In this document: positions 8,617 to 17,429 of the stretch, one piece after another | How positions within the stretch are numbered: position 1 is the stretch's first letter | Layout of the letters: each line of letters starts with the position of its first letter | Assembly (NCBI GenBank): GCA_017615835.1 | Contig: JAFZZI010000007.1 | Span: 124,001-188,000 of the forward strand | DNA length: 64,000 bases | Direction: 5' to 3' | DNA from: Bacteroidaceae bacterium | GTDB taxonomy: Bacteria; Bacteroidota; Bacteroidia; Bacteroidales; Bacteroidaceae | Notes under the pieces: model-generated | Databases searched by the model: none | Told to the model about the DNA's origin: nothing | What the model saw: only the letters and a program-made list of their open reading frames with translations | Position numbers and translations under genes: made by a program

Positions 8617-10107
8617 ATGAAAATCAACAGATTATGTTTGTTATGCGCTCTATTGATGACGGCTTGTACCGAATCGCAACAGAGCAATGGCGAAAGCGGT
8701 GACGGCCGCAGATACTGCAATCCCCTGCCCATGGTAATAGGACCAGGAGGAAATGCATCGGGCGATGTATCAGTATTCAGGGACAACGGAAAATACTATA
8801 TGTTCTGCACCGGCGGCGGTGCATGGACATCTGACAACATGTTGGACTGGGATTTCACCCCTGTACAACACGTACCCGTGGCACCGGATGTAGTAAAATA
8901 CCGAGGCCGATATTACATGTCAGGAAATGACTGCCCGCTTTACGTATCAGACAATCCACTTGGTCCCTATACAGTATTTGGCGATTGGGAAAACACTCCC
9001 GATGTAGAGGGAGGCTGGAACGGTGCTTTCGATATGCACATCTTCATTGATGACGACAGGCCATATCTTTTCTACTCAGGACGCGGCATCAGCGGAATCT
9101 TCGGTGTTCCTCTTGACCCGGAACATCCCAACCGTTTCGCAGACAAGCCTACACATCTGTTCAGTTTTGACAGCAGCCATAAATGGGAACGTTACGGTGA
9201 AATGAATGAATATAACGGCGTTGCATGGATAGAAGATCCATGGCTTTTCAAAAGAGACGGAATCTACTATTTACAGTACTCGGCATCAGGTACACAATGG
9301 AAGACTTACGCGGAAGGGTACTATACCTCAAAGCATCCTTTAGGACCATATACCTACGCTGACAACAATCCTTTGCTTCGCAAGACAGACGGCTTGGTTA
9401 CAGGCACTGCACACGGCAGCGTAGTTGAGGGACCTGACGGCGGGCTGTGGCAGTTCTACACTATAGTGTTGTCCAACCCTCCCGGAGGCCGGCGTATAGG
9501 CATGGATCGCATTTGCGTGGACCGGAAAGGACGCTGGTCTGTACAGATTACCGACACTCCACAGCCTGCTCCGGGCACCAAGAGCGCCAGAACTTCATTG
9601 CCGGTAACCATAAACAAGATGAACGCCATGAACGCTCTCTCCTCATTTTCGTCCCAGCAGCAAGGAAGATACGCTTCTTACGCAGTAGATAATTCCAGCG
9701 GTACTGTCTGGGAACCGGATCCGTCTGATCCACAACCTTCCATTAATGTTGAATTGTCACCGGCAACCCGATTTGACGAGGTACAGTTATTTGATGTAGA
9801 TGCCGTAAGAATTATGTTCTCAGGAGGAGGGCGTCGCGGTTTTGGCGCAACGGTTGCAAATACCATATACAAATACAAAGTAGAGGTATCGACTGACGGA
9901 GAGGACTACATCACCGTCCTGGACAAAACCGACAACACAACTCAGCGCAATACAATATTTGAAGAGTTCAAGCCTATAGAGTGCCGTTTCATACGGCTTA
10001 CAGTAACAGAGTGGCCTGGAAATCAACTCGGAGTAATAGAGTTCACTGCATTTGGACGTCCAGGTAGAACCGAACCTGCCCGCGTACCCATTCCTCCAGT
10101 CATATAA
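8617..10107 (+). CDS. Glycoside hydrolase family 43-like lipoprotein with C-terminal discoidin-type domain
   Basis: A 496-aa surface or periplasmic lipoprotein. The signal MKINRLCLLCALLMTACTE ends in a lipobox with Cys17. Residues about 30-315 form a five-bladed GH43-like propeller; candidate acidic catalytic positions are D50 (SGDVSVFRDNG), D139 (GAFDMHIFID) and E206 (WIEDPW). Residues about 335-490 look like an F5/8-type C (discoidin) carbohydrate-binding domain, with EVQLFDVDAV and FIRLTVTEWPGNQLGVIEF. GH43 enzymes usually cut arabinan, xylan or related furanosides; the exact substrate cannot be told. No SusC/SusD pair or other glycosidase is nearby, so it is not part of a visible polysaccharide-use locus. 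Confidence 0.82.
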   Translation: MKINRLCLLCALLMTACTESQQSNGESGDGRRYCNPLPMVIGPGGNASGDVSVFRDNGKYYMFCTGGGAWTSDNMLDWDFTPVQHVPVAPDVVKYRGRYYMSGNDCPLYVSDNPLGPYTVFGDWENTPDVEGGWNGAFDMHIFIDDDRPYLFYSGRGISGIFGVPLDPEHPNRFADKPTHLFSFDSSHKWERYGEMNEYNGVAWIEDPWLFKRDGIYYLQYSASGTQWKTYAEGYYTSKHPLGPYTYADNNPLLRKTDGLVTGTAHGSVVEGPDGGLWQFYTIVLSNPPGGRRIGMDRICVDRKGRWSVQITDTPQPAPGTKSARTSLPVTINKMNAMNALSSFSSQQQGRYASYAVDNSSGTVWEPDPSDPQPSINVELSPATRFDEVQLFDVDAVRIMFSGGGRRGFGATVANTIYKYKVEVSTDGEDYITVLDKTDNTTQRNTIFEEFKPIECRFIRLTVTEWPGNQLGVIEFTAFGRPGRTEPARVPIPPVI

Positions 10108-10172
10108 TCTCTTTCAACTGACCGAATCATAAATCTGACCATCCTCTCTTATTCTCTGTCGACAAAGAAAAG

Positions 10173-10206
10173 AAGGCTCCCTGAAGGAAAAACCTGAGGG
10201 AGCCTT
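10173..10206. terminator. Bidirectional terminator between convergent genes
   Basis: AAGGCTCCCT (10173-10182) pairs with AGGGAGCCTT (10197-10206), with A-rich sequence on the left and a short T run on the right. It lies between the GH43 gene and the convergent barrel-protein gene and can serve both. Confidence 0.75.
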
Positions 10207-10264
10207 TAGATTATTGACAGGAATACGTCAATCAGACTGAAAATTCACTGAGAATGAAAACCTG

Positions 10265-10897
10265 TCAGAACGTATATGTAAGGACGAATTGAAGGGTACT
10301 GGCTTTGAAATCAAGTGATTTCATCTGATCAACTGCGGCACCAACTCCATTGATTGAGTATACACCCTCCTTTGCAAGCGGAATGTTGTAGTTCACCGCA
10401 AACTGAATATGGTTTATAGCCTTGATTCCAGCTCCAAGATTCATACTCCAGTCCAGTCTGTCAAGGACATAACTTCTCTCAATGTTTTCCCCTGCCATAG
10501 AGAAAGTCCTCTCAAGGTCACCGATGTTCATATTGACCTGCGGTCCGGCTTGAACGAAAACACCAATAAAGTCACCCAAACCGAAAGAATACTTGAACAG
10601 AACAGGCAGAGCCAACGCTTGAGCCTTGAAAGTCTCACCGTTTGCCATTTCAAGACCCTTCTGTGAGTATAACAGGGACGCGTCAATCCCCAATCCAGCA
10701 ATCAGATTAAACTCGGCCATAGGACCAATAAAGAAACCGGTATAGCTGTCCTTATTAGCCATTGTTTCAGCATTAATAGACTTAATGTCATTGCTCACAA
10801 GATTAAGTCCTGCACGGATACCCCAGTTACCTCCTGCATTTGCCGGAATGGCTGTCAGCAGAGCCATGCCACATAAAAAAACTGATAATCTTTTCAT
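10265..10897 (-). CDS. Outer-membrane beta-barrel protein (PorT-like)
   Basis: A 210-aa exported protein: signal MKRLSVFLCGMALLTAIPANA, then alternating amphipathic beta strands (NWGIRAGLNLVSND, GLGIDASLLYSQKG) and a terminal strand TLQFVLTYTF ending in an aromatic residue, as barrels do. Such small eight-stranded-type barrels are common and mostly uncharacterised in Bacteroidetes. It lies near the T9SS operon, but about 600 bp away with its own -7 element, so a T9SS link is only a possibility. Confidence 0.7.
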   Translation of the reverse strand: MKRLSVFLCGMALLTAIPANAGGNWGIRAGLNLVSNDIKSINAETMANKDSYTGFFIGPMAEFNLIAGLGIDASLLYSQKGLEMANGETFKAQALALPVLFKYSFGLGDFIGVFVQAGPQVNMNIGDLERTFSMAGENIERSYVLDRLDWSMNLGAGIKAINHIQFAVNYNIPLAKEGVYSINGVGAAVDQMKSLDFKASTLQFVLTYTF

Positions 10898-11200
10898 AAT
10901 CGATTCTTGTTTGATTTAAACGCAAATATAATGTAAATTCAGTTTAACAAGTCAATAAATATTCAGGAAATCTTCAAAACGAGCATAGGAGTCTTCTGCA
11001 TGTTCGCTGTAGGGTTGGTTCTGTGTGCGATAAATTTACTTGACAGTTTTTCATGGCCGTCAAGAAGAGTTCATCGCCTGTACCCGATAAACAGCAGAAG
11101 AAGAGTACAGTTCAATCCGACCGCTGATATTTCAAGTTGTTCGAGTCATTCAGATGCACGATGTTTATAAAGGTTAGCGCGTGTACGCGCGCGGTAGAAA

Positions 11201-11283
11201 GACCCATATCTCTAAATGAAGATACCCATATCTGCTCGCGTTGAGACCCATATCTCTTCGCGAGCAGATATGGGTCTTTTTTT
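11201..11283 (+). repeat. Repeated ACCCATATCT element forming alternative hairpins with terminator
   Basis: ACCCATATCT occurs directly at 11202-11211, 11224-11233 and 11246-11255, and inverted at 11266-11275. Copy 2 extends to a perfect 17-bp inverted repeat, ACCCATATCTGCTCGCG (11224-11240) with its complement at 11259-11275. Copy 3 extends to GACCCATATCT (11245-11255) pairing with AGATATGGGTC (11266-11276), directly followed by seven T. The two hairpins share one arm, so they exclude each other. Only the second looks like an intrinsic terminator for a plus-strand transcript, although no plus-strand gene is recognised upstream. Confidence 0.75.
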
Positions 11284-11417
11284 CTCCATAATGTCCCGCT
11301 GCTCTGAAAACTGTGTATCTACTTTCAGTTCCGCAACATCATTCAAGTGCGTCTACTGCCGTCCATGAGAGTGTTGCTGCTACGAAAAAACTTCACATAT
11401 ATCCAACAAGGACAAAA

Positions 11418-11457
11418 CCGGAACCTTAAAAAGACCATCAAGATGGTCAGATTCCGG
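11418..11457 (-). terminator. Terminator of the porP-gldKLMN operon
   Basis: GACCATC (11433-11439) pairs with GATGGTC (11442-11448). On the minus strand the stem is followed by TTTTT. An outer CCGGAA/TTCCGG pair (11418-11423, 11452-11457) encloses it. It lies 44 bp past the gldN stop. Confidence 0.7.
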
Positions 11458-11491
11458 GGAGTATTGTATCTGATTTCTTCAACAACACTGG

Positions 11492-12532
11492 CTATCTGCC
11501 TCTATTTACGGAAAGTCTCTCTGAAGAAGAGGCGCTTCTGGATGTTCTGGGAGCCTTCTCCCTTGCAGGTCTTGTGGCCTTGGACGTTTCGTTGTCTTTT
11601 TCAGACTTATTCCTCGCAGCACGCTGTCTTGACTGACGTCCCTTGCCGGTATCGGTTGCCTGTTCCTGATCAGACTTTACGGACGAGGCCCATAGACCCG
11701 ACTCAAAATCGATCAGTTGATGCTCAATGCGATCACGTTCAGCAAGCAAAACCGTATCGTTTTCACAATACTCTGACAAAGACTGGTTTCGTAGGTTTGA
11801 TGTTTTGTAGATGTCACCGCTATACCTTCGCATCACGAAATAGTCGTCCAGTGACATATTAGTAGTATTGTTGAAACTGCTTGTCATAACCTGTGTCTGG
11901 CTGAGATAAGGACTGATTTCATCATAATTCAACCAGAACATAGGTTTCTGGACGTACGAGTCATCCACATCCTGTTCCATAAGAATCGGGCAAATAGCGG
12001 TAACCCTGGTCTGGTAATTTGACGCTCGCTGGTCGATAAAGTTACTCTCTTTGATATAGTATTTCATCACTTGGCCGCTAGGAATATCAGACGTCTCCAC
12101 AGCGTATTTTCCGTCCTTCTTGACATAGTAAATGTAGAAATTGTCAAGCAGATTCTCAATATTCAACTTGTTGCTCTCTGCAAAAAGTTCGTTGCCGTCA
12201 AGACGGTACTCATATGCATTAACCTTCCCCTCAAGAATAAGATTGAAAATCAGAGTAAAGAAGTTGACACGGTCCCCTAGTGGCTCCTCGGGATAATATA
12301 ATGCAGCGTTTGCTTCCTTTCTAAGATCCAGTTCACGGTATATGTCACGCTTCCAACTGACCTCAGAAGGATTTGAAGTCTGAGCAGGATACTGCGACAC
12401 AGCCCTGGGACTCAATGACACCGCCTTGTTGTCGGCAGCTGCTTTCTGTTCGGCCACACGTCTCTGGGGCTGTGCTAAAGCACCTGACGCCAGTACAACC
12501 AACAAAACAGTCAATATAACAATTCTTTTCAT
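11492..12532 (-). CDS. gldN: T9SS component GldN/PorN
   Basis: Periplasmic T9SS protein that forms the ring complex with GldK under the outer membrane. The 346-aa protein has the signal MKRIVILTVLLVVLASGALA and the GldN body (SWKRDIYRELDLRKEANAAL, YYPEEPLGDRVNFFTLIFNL). Its last 60 residues or so are a basic, Ser/Arg/Lys-rich low-complexity tail that looks disordered. It is the last gene of porP-gldK-gldL-gldM-gldN, 12 bp after gldM, and is followed by a terminator. Gene order and sequence together make the call secure. Confidence 0.93.
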   Translation of the reverse strand: MKRIVILTVLLVVLASGALAQPQRRVAEQKAAADNKAVSLSPRAVSQYPAQTSNPSEVSWKRDIYRELDLRKEANAALYYPEEPLGDRVNFFTLIFNLILEGKVNAYEYRLDGNELFAESNKLNIENLLDNFYIYYVKKDGKYAVETSDIPSGQVMKYYIKESNFIDQRASNYQTRVTAICPILMEQDVDDSYVQKPMFWLNYDEISPYLSQTQVMTSSFNNTTNMSLDDYFVMRRYSGDIYKTSNLRNQSLSEYCENDTVLLAERDRIEHQLIDFESGLWASSVKSDQEQATDTGKGRQSRQRAARNKSEKDNETSKATRPAREKAPRTSRSASSSERLSVNRGR

Positions 12533-12544
12533 ATTTTTCGTTGA

Positions 12545-14122
12545 TTAGTTCAATATTACCTCCAGTGATGTGGTCAACTGGCGTTCAATGCCGTCGGGAC
12601 CTACAGCGCGTACTCGCTGTATGTAGAAACGCTTACCCCTTGTCAGTCCCTGGAATGTTGATTTCTGCTTTTCAGAGAAGCGAGCCCCGTCGGAAAGCTG
12701 CGACACAGCATTTCCCATCCTGTCAAAGAACGTTGTCTCAAAACCAAGCACCCTGAAGCCGATGTTCAGTAAGCCGTCATCTATTGCAGCAACTATTCCG
12801 TCAGCAGCCATAAGACTCCGTTTCGGAAGCGGAATGCCACCTCCGCGATAACGCTGAACAGTACCGTTCTCGTCAGCATATTCGATAAAAGGAGTCGGAT
12901 CGGGAAGCTGGCGTACCCTGAACTTGTACTCGCCCATACTTTGGGTGCGTCCATCCTGATTGGCAGTCACCGCTATCACGACATCCTCACCGACACGTGC
13001 AGGTTTAACTATAAAACCATTGCCGGAAGCCCTCAAAGTTCCATTACCATTTCTCAGCGACGCGGAGATCCTGTTGCTCGGAACACCCGGAACCGAAATG
13101 CTCAATGGATTGTCATATCCTGCATAAAGCACATTCATCATAGTAGCTGAGACTGTTGCCAAAGGCGCCACAACAGAATATTTCTGAGTAAAATCGCGAC
13201 GCAACGTTCCACTACCCGAGTTCAGTTCCATATAACCACTTAAGCTGAAGTCACCGGTTCTGGGAGTGGCAACCTGATACCATCCGTCCTCTGACTCTAT
13301 CTCCTTCCCGTCAATGAATATTGCGGGACGGGCAGTAGAGTCAACAGCAGCCATGATAATGCGAGCAGTAAAAGGATTGCCCTGAACCACATTCTGTGAC
13401 GTCGGAATGACATAAGCGTCCAACTTGTTCACGCGCATGTCACCGATGTCGATATTGTTGGACAGAGTATGCAGAACCTCACCCTCAGCATAACGGACAT
13501 CATTCTGTAACTTCGTCAGCAGCGTAATTGCGGCAACAACCGGAATATTCTCGAAATTGTACTCCTGCCAGTTCTTGCCGAGCGCTCCGATAGTCTGCGG
13601 CACTTCTGTACTGAAGTTGTTTCGTATTATCTCGCGCTGAGTTTCATCTGTTACCATATCCAGAATCTGATCGCGGTAACTGTTAATTGCATCGTACAAC
13701 TCCTTGCCACGCCCCTTCGATGGGGACAGCATCACCTGGGTTGCCGCCTCAAGGTCATCTTTGTTCTTTATATTGTCCAGATCGGCATTCCGGCCGTCAG
13801 CCTCCCGGACAATCATCATCTTCAATTCGTCAGCGAACGTATATAACGAATCTGATATTCTGCCGACGTGCAGAGCCTTAAGATACCATACGCCTGCCTT
13901 ATAGTGGTTCGCCGAATCTGCAGCGGCAAAATCCCTATACATAGCCTCATTCTGAAGTGTCGCATTTGCCGTACTCCGCGAAAGGCTCTCCTCAACTAGC
14001 GAGAAACCGTTCAACACGTCCGAAGAGATATTCAGCGCAAGCATCGCCAGAAGAACGATGTACATCAGGTTAATCATCTTCTGACGCGCCGATGGCGGTC
14101 TCTCTATGGTTTTCCTCTTCAT
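12545..14122 (-). CDS. gldM: T9SS motor/shaft protein GldM/PorM
   Basis: Inner-membrane protein whose single N-terminal helix sits in the GldL motor and whose periplasmic domains reach towards GldK/GldN to transmit energy for secretion. The 525-aa protein begins MKRKTIERPPSARQKMINLM, followed by the transmembrane helix YIVLLAMLALNISSDVLNGF (about 20-40). A helical domain then leads into beta-rich domains with PFTARIIMAAVDSTARPAIF and a C-terminal GFRVLGFETTFFDRMGNAV. Length matches GldM (about 515 aa). Its start is 1 bp after the gldL stop, indicating tight coupling. Confidence 0.94.
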   Translation of the reverse strand: MKRKTIERPPSARQKMINLMYIVLLAMLALNISSDVLNGFSLVEESLSRSTANATLQNEAMYRDFAAADSANHYKAGVWYLKALHVGRISDSLYTFADELKMMIVREADGRNADLDNIKNKDDLEAATQVMLSPSKGRGKELYDAINSYRDQILDMVTDETQREIIRNNFSTEVPQTIGALGKNWQEYNFENIPVVAAITLLTKLQNDVRYAEGEVLHTLSNNIDIGDMRVNKLDAYVIPTSQNVVQGNPFTARIIMAAVDSTARPAIFIDGKEIESEDGWYQVATPRTGDFSLSGYMELNSGSGTLRRDFTQKYSVVAPLATVSATMMNVLYAGYDNPLSISVPGVPSNRISASLRNGNGTLRASGNGFIVKPARVGEDVVIAVTANQDGRTQSMGEYKFRVRQLPDPTPFIEYADENGTVQRYRGGGIPLPKRSLMAADGIVAAIDDGLLNIGFRVLGFETTFFDRMGNAVSQLSDGARFSEKQKSTFQGLTRGKRFYIQRVRAVGPDGIERQLTTSLEVILN

Positions 14123-14123
14123 C

Positions 14124-14840
14124 TCAGTTCTGACTTGTTCCTGACGCGTTCACCTTTAGTGCTTCGACCATCCGGGCGTAAGCCTTGTTAAGTTCTTCTA
14201 TCTGACGGACCATCTCGGAAGTCTGATCCTTAACCCTGTCGATATTGTCCATCTGCGAACTGACCGATCTCAGGTGCATCTCATAAAAGGTATTCAGACT
14301 AACAAGATTCCTGCCCAGCGATTCTATCTCGCTGGTACTGTGCTGCAGAAAATCTGACTGTTCTGCAACCTTGTCCAGTTTACCGACAAGTTCGTGCATC
14401 TTGTCAATATACTCCTGAGTTACACTCTCCATCCCGTCAACATTCAGTTCACCGCTACCGGTCAACACCGGAACCTGCTGTGCAACACCGGCATTCAACA
14501 TCCCTTCGTTTAACGGGACATAACCCTCTGACGGGGTCTGTCCACCTGAAACGGGCTGGAACGAACCGTTAATATAGACATTGCCATGCGGACTGGCATT
14601 TTCAATTCCATCCTCTTCAAAATCGTCCTCTTGCTCCGGGATGAAAGGCTTTTCAAAGCCCATGATGAAAAAGACTATCACCTCTGTACCCATTCCCAGA
14701 AACAGCATAAGGTTGGCTCCGTGAATGTGTGTCAGTTTAAAAAGAGCGCCCAAAATCACGATTGCTGCACCCCAACTGTAAAGATAGTTCAGTAATATAC
14801 GGCCTTTCTCCGTATCCAGATATCTCTGGAACTTTTTCAT
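14124..14840 (-). CDS. gldL: T9SS motor protein GldL/PorL
   Basis: Proton-motive-force-driven stator of the T9SS. From MKKFQRYLDTEKGRILLNYL the protein is 238 aa, with two transmembrane helices (about 20-38 and 42-61) joined by a short loop, FKLTHIHGAN. A conserved-looking Glu (E53) lies inside helix 2, GMGTEVIVFF, as expected for the ion-coupled residue. A long cytoplasmic part with coiled-coil character follows (MHELVGKLDKVAEQSDFLQH). An in-frame ATG at 14870 would add ten residues (MDDIREKETF); I prefer the start that matches the family's N-terminus. Confidence 0.92.
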   Translation of the reverse strand: MKKFQRYLDTEKGRILLNYLYSWGAAIVILGALFKLTHIHGANLMLFLGMGTEVIVFFIMGFEKPFIPEQEDDFEEDGIENASPHGNVYINGSFQPVSGGQTPSEGYVPLNEGMLNAGVAQQVPVLTGSGELNVDGMESVTQEYIDKMHELVGKLDKVAEQSDFLQHSTSEIESLGRNLVSLNTFYEMHLRSVSSQMDNIDRVKDQTSEMVRQIEELNKAYARMVEALKVNASGTSQN

Positions 14841-14903
14841 GAAAGTCTCTTTTTCCCTTATATCATCCATTTTTTTCTGTTCTGAATAGTTCTCTTTTAA
14901 AAA

Positions 14904-16352
14904 TCATTTACGCGTTTTAGAACCCGTCGACGAGGCAACTTGGGTGCGGACGCAGCGAAAGCCAATGTATGAGCGCTGTTCGTTCTGATACTCATATGTT
15001 CTCCAGGAAGACTCAATGAACTTTTCGGCATCCTTCCAGGAACCACCGCGCACAGCCTTTCTCTTCATGTAGTACGGGTCCTCCTTCGCTGCATTGTAAG
15101 ACAATTCGGGATTCATGTCATTCATCTGAAGGATGCCAGCTTCGGTATAGAGCGTCGACGTCCATTCTGCCACATTTCCGGCCATGTCATATAATCCGTT
15201 TGAATTTGGTTTGAAAGTTCCGGTCCGGGTAGTTATCAGGCTACCATCCTTCGTGTAGTTACCCCTTTCAGGTTTGAAGTTGGCATAAAAACAACCGTTC
15301 TCATCCTTCGACAGAAGCGATTTCCAGGGATACTTGTTACCCTCCTCACCGCGGGCAGCAAACTCCCACTCAGCCTCGGTCGGCAGGCGGTAGCGCTGAA
15401 TGTACTTAGCCTGATCGCCAAGTCCCGCCAAAAGGAATTCTGTTCTCCAATTGCAGAAGGCATTCGCCTGCTCCCAGCTCACCCCCACTACAGGATAGTC
15501 ATTGTAATTGGGATGGGTAAAGTAAAGCCGCATATAGCTCTCGTTGTTCGAGTTCGGGAAATCATTTATCCAGCATGTAGTATCAGGATAAATGTTCACT
15601 ATGTATGTGTTGATAAAATCATGCATTCCAGTCAGCGGACGGTTCAACGTCTGCCGGACAATCTGGCCATTGTCATTAATGTAAGCCGTATCTTTGGATA
15701 TCATCACAACTTCGTTAGGGTTGACGGATATATCCGTGTTACGCACCCTATCCTCGGGATTCAAACGGTTGCGACGCAATGAAGCCTGGGTATAGTCAAA
15801 CACCTCATAACGGTAATTCATCTGGCTTGCGTCCAGCATCTTCTCACCCGTAAAAGGATGGACGATATAGACACTCTCTATCGCGCGGGCTTCATCCTCA
15901 TTCGGTTTCTTCCAGGGAATCGGCTTTGCCCAGTTAAGATGAGGGGTCACAGGCTCCCCATACTTATCCTCCGTTATCATGTAGGTCTCATCGCCGCCAT
16001 ACGCCGGATCCGCAAGGCGCGTGCGTATAATCGAATCACGTACCCAATATACAAACTGGCGGTATTTCGAGTTTGACACCTCTTTCTCATCCATCCAGAA
16101 AGACTCCACAGACATATCTCTTACAGGGATGTTGGAACCCCAAAGACTATCGCCCTCTTCGTCACCTATCTTGAGCGAGCCTCTTTTTATCAGCACCATT
16201 CCGTATGGAGCAGGTTCACGGAATCCGGATCCGCCAGACCCTGTAACCTCACCGCCCAGGACGGCCGCTTGTCTGCTGCCGAAACATGAGACCAGCAACA
16301 GTGCCGACAGCACCACAGCTGAGGCAATAAATCTGTTGCTTCTCTTTTTCAT
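14904..16352 (-). CDS. gldK: T9SS lipoprotein GldK/PorK
   Basis: Outer-membrane lipoprotein that forms the periplasmic T9SS ring with GldN. The 482-aa protein starts MKKRSNRFIASAVVLSALLL, with lipobox LVSC and Cys23. It carries a formylglycine-generating-enzyme/sulfatase-modifying fold: PVVGVSWEQANAFCNWRTEF, YRLPTEAEWEFAARG, YDMAGNVAEWTSTLY and RGGSWKD. In GldK this fold is structural. An in-frame ATG four codons earlier (16364) overlaps the porP stop and is less likely. It sits 8 bp after porP in the operon. Confidence 0.94.
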   Translation of the reverse strand: MKKRSNRFIASAVVLSALLLVSCFGSRQAAVLGGEVTGSGGSGFREPAPYGMVLIKRGSLKIGDEEGDSLWGSNIPVRDMSVESFWMDEKEVSNSKYRQFVYWVRDSIIRTRLADPAYGGDETYMITEDKYGEPVTPHLNWAKPIPWKKPNEDEARAIESVYIVHPFTGEKMLDASQMNYRYEVFDYTQASLRRNRLNPEDRVRNTDISVNPNEVVMISKDTAYINDNGQIVRQTLNRPLTGMHDFINTYIVNIYPDTTCWINDFPNSNNESYMRLYFTHPNYNDYPVVGVSWEQANAFCNWRTEFLLAGLGDQAKYIQRYRLPTEAEWEFAARGEEGNKYPWKSLLSKDENGCFYANFKPERGNYTKDGSLITTRTGTFKPNSNGLYDMAGNVAEWTSTLYTEAGILQMNDMNPELSYNAAKEDPYYMKRKAVRGGSWKDAEKFIESSWRTYEYQNEQRSYIGFRCVRTQVASSTGSKTRK

Positions 16353-16360
16353 CAGAATAG

Positions 16361-17314
16361 TCATAAGTATCTAACACTTTTATGTACGTTCTTCCCTTTT
16401 TTGAAAAAATCCACGTCCAACTGGTAATTAACCACAAGGTCGTGGCTTCCTGTTTGCCAGCCCACTCCGTTGGTGAACATTTCATAGGCGTAGCCTAAAC
16501 GGACCGAACCGATTATTCCTCCAAGAAGGAATGAAACGGATTTACCCGGCGAGTAGGACAAGCCCCCATAGAAGCTGTTCGACTGATATCTGTATGTTCC
16601 CCTTACAGTAATGTCAACACGGAAAACACCCATATCAGTGGATGCCTGAAGAGACGGCTGTACGGATAATAACGGATTTCTGAGTTGAATATTGCATCCG
16701 CCCTGCAAATAGATGGCAGGCTGAATCTTCAGTTCAGCGCTCACATTGTTTCCCTTACCGTATTTCAGCACCGGAGCAGTGAGGTGGAGTCCCGACAAAC
16801 CGACGTAAAGAATCTTATATCTATAATATACCCCTGCCCCTATGTCAACCCCTTTACCTCTCTCTCCACCGGAGGGGAAGGCCGGGTCGTCAGAATCTAC
16901 AGTCCGTAACTCATCCGAACGGAAACTCTCATTCAGCATTCCAACCTGAACACCGACATTAAGTGTCCCCCCTCCAACCTTGAACAGATAGGCATAGTTC
17001 AAGAACAACCTATTGTGCGTGAAGAGCCCTATTCTGTCGCTCAACAGTCCTGCTCCTATCGATTGCCTGCCGTCATCGCCCCAAGGAGCCCTTGTACTGG
17101 CTCCGAAGAACATTGTTCGCGGGGCATTCTCGTATCCAACCAACTGCATGCTGTATGCACCTGTCAGATTGAGCCGACTGTTTTTGTTCATCGCTGCGGG
17201 ATTGTAGAAATTATCCAGTTCCCAGTAATGTGTAAAGTGTACGTCATACTGTGCACCGGCCTTCATACAAACCAGAGCCAACACCCCGACAAACGACATG
17301 TGTTTAATCTTCAT
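16361..17314 (-). CDS. porP: T9SS outer-membrane protein PorP/SprF family
   Basis: A 317-aa outer-membrane barrel, signal MKIKHMSFVGVLALVCMKAGA, then the PorP/SprF hallmark QYDVHFTHYWELDNFYNPAA. Mid-section strands include LFLNYAYLFKVGGGTLNVGV and FYGGLSYSPGKSVSFLLGGI. Family members are T9SS partners at the outer membrane. It heads the operon, and its 5' end overlaps the untranslated leader of the divergent gene starting at 17430. I see only a degenerate -7 (TAGATTTC at 17336-17329, minus strand). Confidence 0.92.
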   Translation of the reverse strand: MKIKHMSFVGVLALVCMKAGAQYDVHFTHYWELDNFYNPAAMNKNSRLNLTGAYSMQLVGYENAPRTMFFGASTRAPWGDDGRQSIGAGLLSDRIGLFTHNRLFLNYAYLFKVGGGTLNVGVQVGMLNESFRSDELRTVDSDDPAFPSGGERGKGVDIGAGVYYRYKILYVGLSGLHLTAPVLKYGKGNNVSAELKIQPAIYLQGGCNIQLRNPLLSVQPSLQASTDMGVFRVDITVRGTYRYQSNSFYGGLSYSPGKSVSFLLGGIIGSVRLGYAYEMFTNGVGWQTGSHDLVVNYQLDVDFFKKGKNVHKSVRYL

Positions 17315-17429
17315 CGCATTTCAAAAACGAAATCTAGTCTGTTTTATTACAAACCTGGCTTTCTTTCTTCGTCATCTGAGTCAAAACGAGTACCTTTACA
17401 GACGATATATTATCAATCTCCCCAACCGG

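Larger units (their letters stand above)
10898..11491. other. 594-bp intergenic region with repeats and hairpins
   Basis: The spacer holds a -7 element for the barrel gene at 10923-10930 (minus strand TATATTTG), a GC-rich inverted repeat GCGCGT/ACGCGC at 11177-11190, the repeat/terminator element at 11201-11283, and the gldN terminator at 11418-11457. No convincing gene is present; a 56-codon open frame at 11000-11170 has no recognisable family. Confidence 0.7.

Noticed and set aside
11000-11170. 56-codon open frame in the 594-bp spacer
   Set aside because: No recognisable motif, no ribosome-binding context and no -33/-7 promoter at proper spacing; likely chance.
11347-11862. 171-codon plus-strand open frame reaching into gldN
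   Set aside because: It begins inside the gldN terminator region and runs antisense to gldN; composition is not protein-like.
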